NCBI GenBank assembly: GCA_019009955.1
Contig: CM032233.1
Span: forward strand, 11,593,501 to 11,657,500
Direction of reading: 5' to 3'
DNA from: Riptortus pedestris
Lineage: Eukaryota > Arthropoda > Insecta > Hemiptera > Alydidae
Length of the DNA: 64,000 bases
Made by a program: the position numbers and the translations under genes. The notes beneath the pieces are model-generated. The model made no database searches. It was not told where the DNA came from and saw nothing but the letters and a program-made list of their open reading frames with translations. How positions within the stretch are numbered: the first letter of the stretch is position 1; every line of letters starts with the position of its first letter. Below are positions 58,453 to 64,000 of this stretch, one piece after another.

Positions 58453-59168
58453 AAAAGTCCGTCACGCAGGGGCTGCGTAAACTAAGCAGATTTCCCACGT
58501 GAAGTTATACAATAGAGAAATCTGCATAACTGATAACACAAATTCACGTCATTAGATAATGAGAAATCTTTCAGTAATTAAAATAAATTCCCAACGCTGA
58601 AACGGACTTCTGAATTGTAAGATAATTTATTTTTCAATTCACTCAAATTTTAGTAGTCACACAAGAACTAAAGAAGGGGGGGGCGGGAGATTGAACAGGA
58701 ACGTATCTTGCATAAATTTAACAAAGTAACGAGGTAAGGTAGGTTAGAAAATGGACAGGTTAGTAGAGCTTCAATGAGCAGAGAAATTTACGAGTTAGCG
58801 ACGTAAATCCCGAACTATTCCGACTAAGACTTCATAAAAATGTAAATATCTTCGGTTTAATATTTAATATAGAGAATAAATGTAATATAACTATATTTAT
58901 ATTAAGTTTTAATTTGCAATTTAAGATTGGTTTCTATACATTTTTCGATCCGATGCATAATAACGGAAGATTTTTGAATTTTCGAAAATTCCCTCCTAAA
59001 CCCCCCTCTCTGGGTCGATTTCTGCCATATTACCGAACTTTGATCTGTTTTTTACCATAAACGGTTTAAAATGTCGAGTTAGTAAGATCAAACAAAAATT
59101 GCGACCACTAGGCGTTACAGAAAAAAATATTTCCTATACATACTATACATACTTATATATTTATATTA

Positions 59169-59199
<31 letters not shown>

Positions 59200-59330
59200 A
59201 TTTTGAACGGACCCTCATTTTCGGTCAATCTCCTGGGTTAGGATCGAATGGGACCTTGAAGAAATTTTTCGAAACTCGCGTCATGAGTACGACCTCAATA
59301 GCTGATTTCGCTATAGGGAAATCTGCTAAA
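58453..59330 (-). mobile_element. Complete family H copy, variant A, reverse strand
   Basis: 'aaagtccgtcacgcaggggc', subterminal repeat, long 3' module with an extra stretch ('gataacacaaattcacg', 'ggggggcggg'), core, TA tract (59160-59198), 5' module, and a mutated palindrome ending AAATCTGCTAA. Numerous one-base indels. Confidence 0.8.
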
Positions 59331-59737
59331 ATTGCAACGCTAGAGCGGTAGCAGAATTTGGAACGGACCTCATTTTCGTGTTCTACTAGGTAGGATGGAA
59401 GAGCATTTGAAGAAATTTTTTGAAAATCGAATCATGAATCTAACCTCAATAGCTGATTTTCCTTAAGAGATATCTGTTAAAACGGAAATACCCCCCCCCC
59501 TTCTAAACTCTCCTGATTTCAGATGAATATGATTTTTAGTTCTAATTGAAATGTCATATCGAGTATGGTTTAGATCAAATAAACATTTTCGATTCAAGAA
59601 AGTAAAATCTCAATTGATGTAGAAAATCGAGTAAAGAAGAGAAGCTCAATAGGTTTACCTTAAGGGAAATTTTTTAATAGAGGTTTTGTGATCGCTCTTG
59701 GGGAATCTGCTTAGTTTCCCCAGCCCCTGCGTGACAA
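59331..59737. mobile_element. Family H fragments in both orientations
   Basis: 59332-59480 is a reverse 5' module ('ggacctcattttcg', 'ctcaatagctgattttcc'). 59698-59737 is a lone forward 3' end ('atctgcttag', 'cagcccctgcgtgac'). The sequence between is degenerate core. Confidence 0.65.
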
Positions 59738-60015
59738 GGGAATTGTACTTGGTATGATCATGTCGCTCTAACCAGACATCCAGGGGGATATTGGCAGGGC
59801 CTTCACCGAATTGCTCACCCTCGGGGCAATTAGGGCAGCTGGATGTCAACCCCTAGACACAGAATTCGCCGATAAGCCTGACCAACCCTTCCCAATTAGG
59901 ACCTTCTAGCTAATACAGCCAGTACTATCTCTTGGCATAGCAAGCTCAAATAGAATGAGTTTAAGTCACGCAGGAGCTCACATATGACGCGCTGATTATC
60001 TCAACTTGCCACGTA
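59738..60015. other. Unassigned GC-richer segment
   Basis: About 280 bases of non-repeat sequence. Reverse strand has an ORF (59655-59849) reading SSCPNCPEGEQFGEGPANIP and continuing LDVWLERHDH, with a CPNC pair. It looks like a real protein fragment, but I do not recognise the family. Confidence 0.35.
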
Positions 60016-60029
60016 TTAGCAAATTTCCC

Positions 60030-61007
60030 TTAACCCTTCAGTGGTAACGTTTAAAGAAATCCCGCCTGTGGTAACGTTGGGTCCAAGAGACCCATGCCAT
60101 ACAAAATCTCCTAAGTAGGAAATGGTTGTAAATAATTAAAAAAACTTGATGTAATTCATTGACTATTTTAATATGCTAAGTTCTGTTCTCAGAAGGAAAA
60201 ATTAAATATAAACAAAAGATATGAAATTTATATAAATGTTTTATTTTACAAATAGTATACTCAAACATTTAATTTATTAATTATCTTTATCACAATCAGG
60301 GCAAATCATATCTGCATGTTTTAGGCATATATATACCTAACATTTGGAACATTAGTATCTGCTTTTGATGTCTTTGCAATAAGCACATCGCTCACTCTTG
60401 TTTGGTTCAGGAGGCTGCAATTTCGGCGCTGTAGAGCCGCTATACTTTTGAGCAAGGGCCCTGGTACTTTTAATACCTATTATTTAAAAATTAGAATTTA
60501 ACAATAGTATTACTGTAACAATCACTTTTGTTTGGTGGCTAACTGAGGATTATAAATACAAACAAATATAATACTTACACGATACTCTTCTTCACTCTCC
60601 GAATCGTGGATCAGAAACTTCACAATAATTAGGAGCAGTATCCTCATCATCACTTGATAATAAAATTTCATTCAATGCCATTTCTTCTTCTTCTAACATT
60701 TTATGAAGTTTAGTAACGTCTCCTCCTTCCTCCGATCGAAAATTTCCAGTTTTGATGATGAAGCCATTTTGAAAATAAGTCACCTTAGTGGTAACGTCGG
60801 GTCTGGGGGACCCTAGACACACTTCAATGGACGATTGCTGATAACTGATTGGGGGGAAACAATAAACGAAATCATGCCAGGTTTTGACTGGAGTTCTAAA
60901 GAGGCTATATGAGAGATTATAACAATAAGACAATTTTTAAGGGTGTAATTATGACGAAAAAGGAAATTATGGGTCTGTGGGACCCAATGTTACCACTGGA
61001 AGGTTAA
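60030..61007 (-). mobile_element. piggyBac-group element, internally deleted (970 bp)
   Basis: TTAA duplications at 60030-60033 and 61004-61007 flank inverted ends CCCTTCAGTGGTAACG and CCTTCCAGTGGTAACAT (the latter read inward from the right). A subterminal copy of the 'gtggtaacgt.gggt' motif appears at about 60060 and 60787. Transposase remnants on the reverse strand cover only its two extremities. Confidence 0.88.
60280..60770 (-). pseudogene. piggyBac transposase remnant: acidic N-terminus and cysteine-rich C-terminus
   Basis: Reverse strand, 60585-60720: EEEEMALNEILLSSDDEDTA, then after a frameshift DSESEEEYR, the acidic N-terminal region of piggyBac-family transposases. 60280-60430: RCAYCKDIKSR and KHADMICPDCDKDN, ending in a stop: the C-terminal zinc-binding cysteine-rich domain that recognises the element ends. 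The whole catalytic core between them is deleted and frames are broken, so it is non-functional. Confidence 0.8.
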
Positions 61008-61413
61008 GGGATTTTCGAAATATTTCTTCAAATGCCCATTGATCCTAACCAGGAGATAACGAAAATGAGAAAAGTTATACCGGAGAAAAATTGTACCGAA
61101 TCAATCTTATTTCAAATGTAATGTTCTTTCAATGTTGTTAAATACATGTTTCTTCTATATTGAATATTAACCGAGATATTTCCATACTTTAGTTTTCGGT
61201 ATTAGTAACCCCCCCCCCAACTAATGGCTGTTATATCATGAACCACTTCATTCCAAGTTAAAATACCAACTGTGGTTTTTATTGAACTATTACTATTACA
61301 TATACAAATACGTCATGCGATGACGTCATCAATTAAAATTGTTCGTTCTTTGCTCGAAAATGTTTGATCTGTACCATACTTTATATTTAGCCGTTTCAGC
61401 CAACACTAAAAAT

Positions 61414-62104
61414 TAAAGTCCGTCACGCAGGGGCTGCGTAAACTAAGCAGATTTCCCATGTGAAATTTTACAATAGAGAAATCTGCATACTGGTAACACA
61501 ATACCACCGTGATTATATAATGAAAAATCTTTCAGTTAATTAAAATAAATACCCAACTGAAACGGCTTCTGAATTGTAAGAATAATTTATATTTTAATAA
61601 CTCAAATTTTAGTAGTCCAAGAACTAAAGAAAGGGGGGGGGTGAACAGAACGTATTTGCATAAATCTCACAAAGTAAAGAAGGTAAGGTAAGGTTAGAAG
61701 AAGCTTCCACCTGACCCGAGAAGTCACGAAAATGGCCGACGTAATCCGAACTATACCCGACCACATGTCTCACCGACTTCATAAAAATGCAAATACATAT
61801 CTCCGTTAATGTTCAAGATAGAGAATAAATGTATATAACAATATTTATAGTAAATTTAATTTCCAATAAGATTGATCTATACAAATTTTCGATCCGACGT
61901 ATAGTAACGGAAATATTCGGAAATTCGAGGAGAAAATCCTCACCTCTAAATTAATATCCATAAATATGATTTTAAAATTAATTACCCCCTCCCACTGTTC
62001 CGATTTTAGCCATTAACGAAATTGATCTTTCTTTTTACATAAAACCACTAAATATCGATTTTGGTAACGATCAAACAAAAATAGCGACCGCTAGAGCGAT
62101 AACA

Positions 62105-62169
<65 letters not shown>

Positions 62170-62291
62170 TTTGGACGGACCTCATTTTCGCATCTACTAG
62201 GTAGGATCGATGGACATTTGAAGAAAAATTTCGAAAATTCCGTCATGAGTACAACCTCAATAGCTGATTTCCCTTAAGGGAAATCTGCTAA
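61414..62291 (-). mobile_element. Complete family H copy, variant A, reverse strand
   Basis: Reversed terminal stem-loop, extended variant-A module (as in 58453-59330), core, (TA)n at 62107-62166, 5' module and intact palindrome with AAATCTGCTAA at the end. Both termini present. Confidence 0.9.
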
Positions 62292-62632
62292 TATTTGCTG
62301 GAATTGGACCTGGAACAGTGGTGGTTTAGAGACGGGGGAATTGGAAAATTCAAAATATCTTCGTTACTGTGAGTCGGGTCATAAAATGTTATAGAACCAA
62401 TCTTGTTAAACTTTTGATTTTCTAAAATTTGTTGATCTATGCATATGTAGCGAGTTATTCGTACTTCCTTGTTTTCTGCCTTCATTATCCCCCCCCCCCA
62501 TCTACTCATCGGGGGAAATCAGCTGTAGGGGTCGTACTCATGACGCGAATTTCGAAATTTTTCTTCAAATGTCGATCGATCCTACTCAGGAGATGACGAA
62601 AATGAGGTCCGTGAAAAACAGTATATATATAC
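62292..62632 (+). mobile_element. Family H partial copies before the last Helitron
   Basis: 62292-62500 is degenerate core and variant B. 62510-62632 is a 5' module ('gtcgtactcatgacgcga', 'gagatgacgaaaatgaggtc') ending in TA repeats, where the reverse Helitron begins. Confidence 0.7.
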
Positions 62633-62633
62633 A

Positions 62634-64000
62634 CTAGCTAAAGAACCCGGCTTCGCCCGGGAATACATTTTACTAGCTAAAGAACCCGGCTTCGGCTCCT
62701 GGAAATTTCATTTTAGGCTGAAGACATGATTGTCTCTTTATTTGAGGAAGGCTATTACTTCCTACAATATTCTTGACATTTCCCTTGTCACAGTTTTTAG
62801 GGTATTATAATACCGATAGCCAATTGACTGTGGAATTTGTTAATCATTAAAATATTTTGTTATGTTAAGACTCACACCCTTCCACAATATTATTATATTT
62901 CCCGGATCCTGGGCATGGAGGTTTTTTTTATAACGTAAATGATCAGTATATTCATAAGTCGTAGACAAGTATTCTCGTTTTTCACCATAACAACTCGTAT
63001 GAAATTAAAGTTTCCTTACCCATTGATGCGGTTACAAAGACTTAATGGTGACAGCTGTTTTAGATACATCATAACCGAAAAAAATCAACTAGAGACATGA
63101 AAATTACTCGAAAATTTTTGTTTCAGGCCTCCGATATTACCCCTACTCCAGTTTGAACCTATAAATTTTAATATAGCTTCATTATCATGGAAAGAATTAA
63201 TGCTATATTCACTTACCGAAGTTTTTGTTAAATTAGGTTGTTTCTCAAAACCGTTAAGTGCCCAATAAAATAGTTGGTATCACGCACTTTAGTTCTTTGG
63301 TGAATATATTTGTCGTTTTTTCTGTGTTGTAAAACAAAAGTGAATATAATAAAAAGTTACTCTCAAGAACAGAATAAACAATTTTTGTCATGAGCGTATT
63401 TGCCGAAAAACCAATAGGAAACGAAGTATTGCTATTTTCAATTTCAGGCCTCCCATACATCCCCCTCTCCTACTCGCCCCTAGAAATGTTGGTACAGCTT
63501 ATTATCATTTAGGAGTTACTGCTAATTCACAACCGGTTTTTGTTTAACTCGGTTGAGTCTTTTGTGCCAAATAAAACTGTTGACTACCGCTATAGTTTTT
63601 AGCGTATAACTCATTTATACTTATGTATACGACGAAAGTATGTATAACAAAAGTTACTCTAAATAACAAAATAACCAACTTTTGTTATGTGCATATTTAC
63701 TGAAAACCCAATACGAAACGATATATCGCTATTTTTAATTTCAGGCCTCCCTTATAACCCCCACTCCTGTTCGTCTCAGAGAAAATTAATATAGTCTAAA
63801 GTCTAAGTTGGGTTAGTAGTAATGTACATACCAAGTTTCATAAAATTCGGTTCAGCCGTTTATGCTTGAAATGGTAACAAACAAACAAACACGAAAGAAA
63901 AAAATGCAGTTATTTTGTGTATGGCATGTAAAACGAAAAGTTATCGTGATATTTCGCGAAAAAAATCAATGTACAGACAGAGGTTACAATTTTATATATA
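62634..64000 (-). mobile_element. Non-autonomous Helitron, reverse, with doubled 3' end; runs off the window
   Basis: CTAG plus hairpin occurs twice, at 62634 and 62673, 39 bases apart. The inner end has a damaged hairpin (CCCGGCTTCGGCTCCTGG). The body matches the 46486-48575 copy without its 700-bp insert, and the 5' part ('acagacagaggttacaat', TATATA) reaches the window edge. Confidence 0.85.

Larger units (their letters stand above)
60016..61413 (+). mobile_element. Family H copy, truncated, split by a piggyBac element
   Basis: 60016-60033 is the 5' end TTAGCAAATTTCCCTTAA. After the piggyBac insertion the palindrome resumes at 61004 (TTAAGGGA), followed by the 5' module and a partial core and variant-B-like stretch ending near 61413, where a reverse copy starts. 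Confidence 0.8.

Overview
Nuclear eukaryotic DNA, very AT-rich, almost certainly from an arthropod (probably an insect). The evidence is a gene in eight exons with ordinary GT-AG introns, a D,D41D mariner, a piggyBac derivative, and large numbers of Helitron-type and DINE-1/Helentron-like elements built around (TA)n tracts. There are no operons, CRISPR arrays or bacterial features.

Layout. 1-13.9 kb: gene-poor, AT-rich sequence with old repeat debris: a solo LTR (10311-10763), a LINE reverse-transcriptase remnant (11427-11815), a tRNA-like SINE head (11994-12052) and one striking precursor-miRNA-sized hairpin (9218-9300). 13.9-33.0 kb: a single host gene on the minus strand. Its eight coding exons join in phase into a 483-residue protein with an N-terminal membrane anchor and a C-terminal armadillo (Arm_2/ALEX-type) domain, best read as an invertebrate ARMC10. 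Its introns hold a pogo-like element inside a ~330-bp satellite array, two TTAA-flanked piggyBac-type miniature elements, a long-TIR MITE, a SINE and decayed copies of the main repeat family.

33.5-64 kb: a nested transposon graveyard with no host gene that I can recognise. Two families dominate. Family H (my label) is about 450-880 bp long. It opens with the palindrome TTTCCCTTAAGGGAAA, carries a central (TA)n, closes with a subterminal inverted repeat plus the stem-loop ACGCAGCCCCTGCGT, and is followed by T-runs. This is the architecture of DINE-1/HINE (non-autonomous Helentron) elements. The second family is non-autonomous Helitrons that begin TCTATATA and end in a GC hairpin plus CTAG, inserted between A and T. 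Most Helitron copies here sit inside family H copies. One insertion is resolved to the base, because an uninterrupted copy of its target lies 4.4 kb away in inverted orientation.

Also in this half: a mariner with its central catalytic region deleted (38531-40319), a piggyBac remnant inserted exactly at the TTAA of a family H palindrome (60034-61003), a SINE-family H composite present twice, a LINE tail in inverted duplicate, a 255-bp MITE and a 33-bp minisatellite. Several repeat copies are full of scattered one-base indels that look like unpolished long-read sequence. The exciting part is the structure rather than a new enzyme: a possibly undescribed modular HINE-like family that acts as the landing platform for the other elements.
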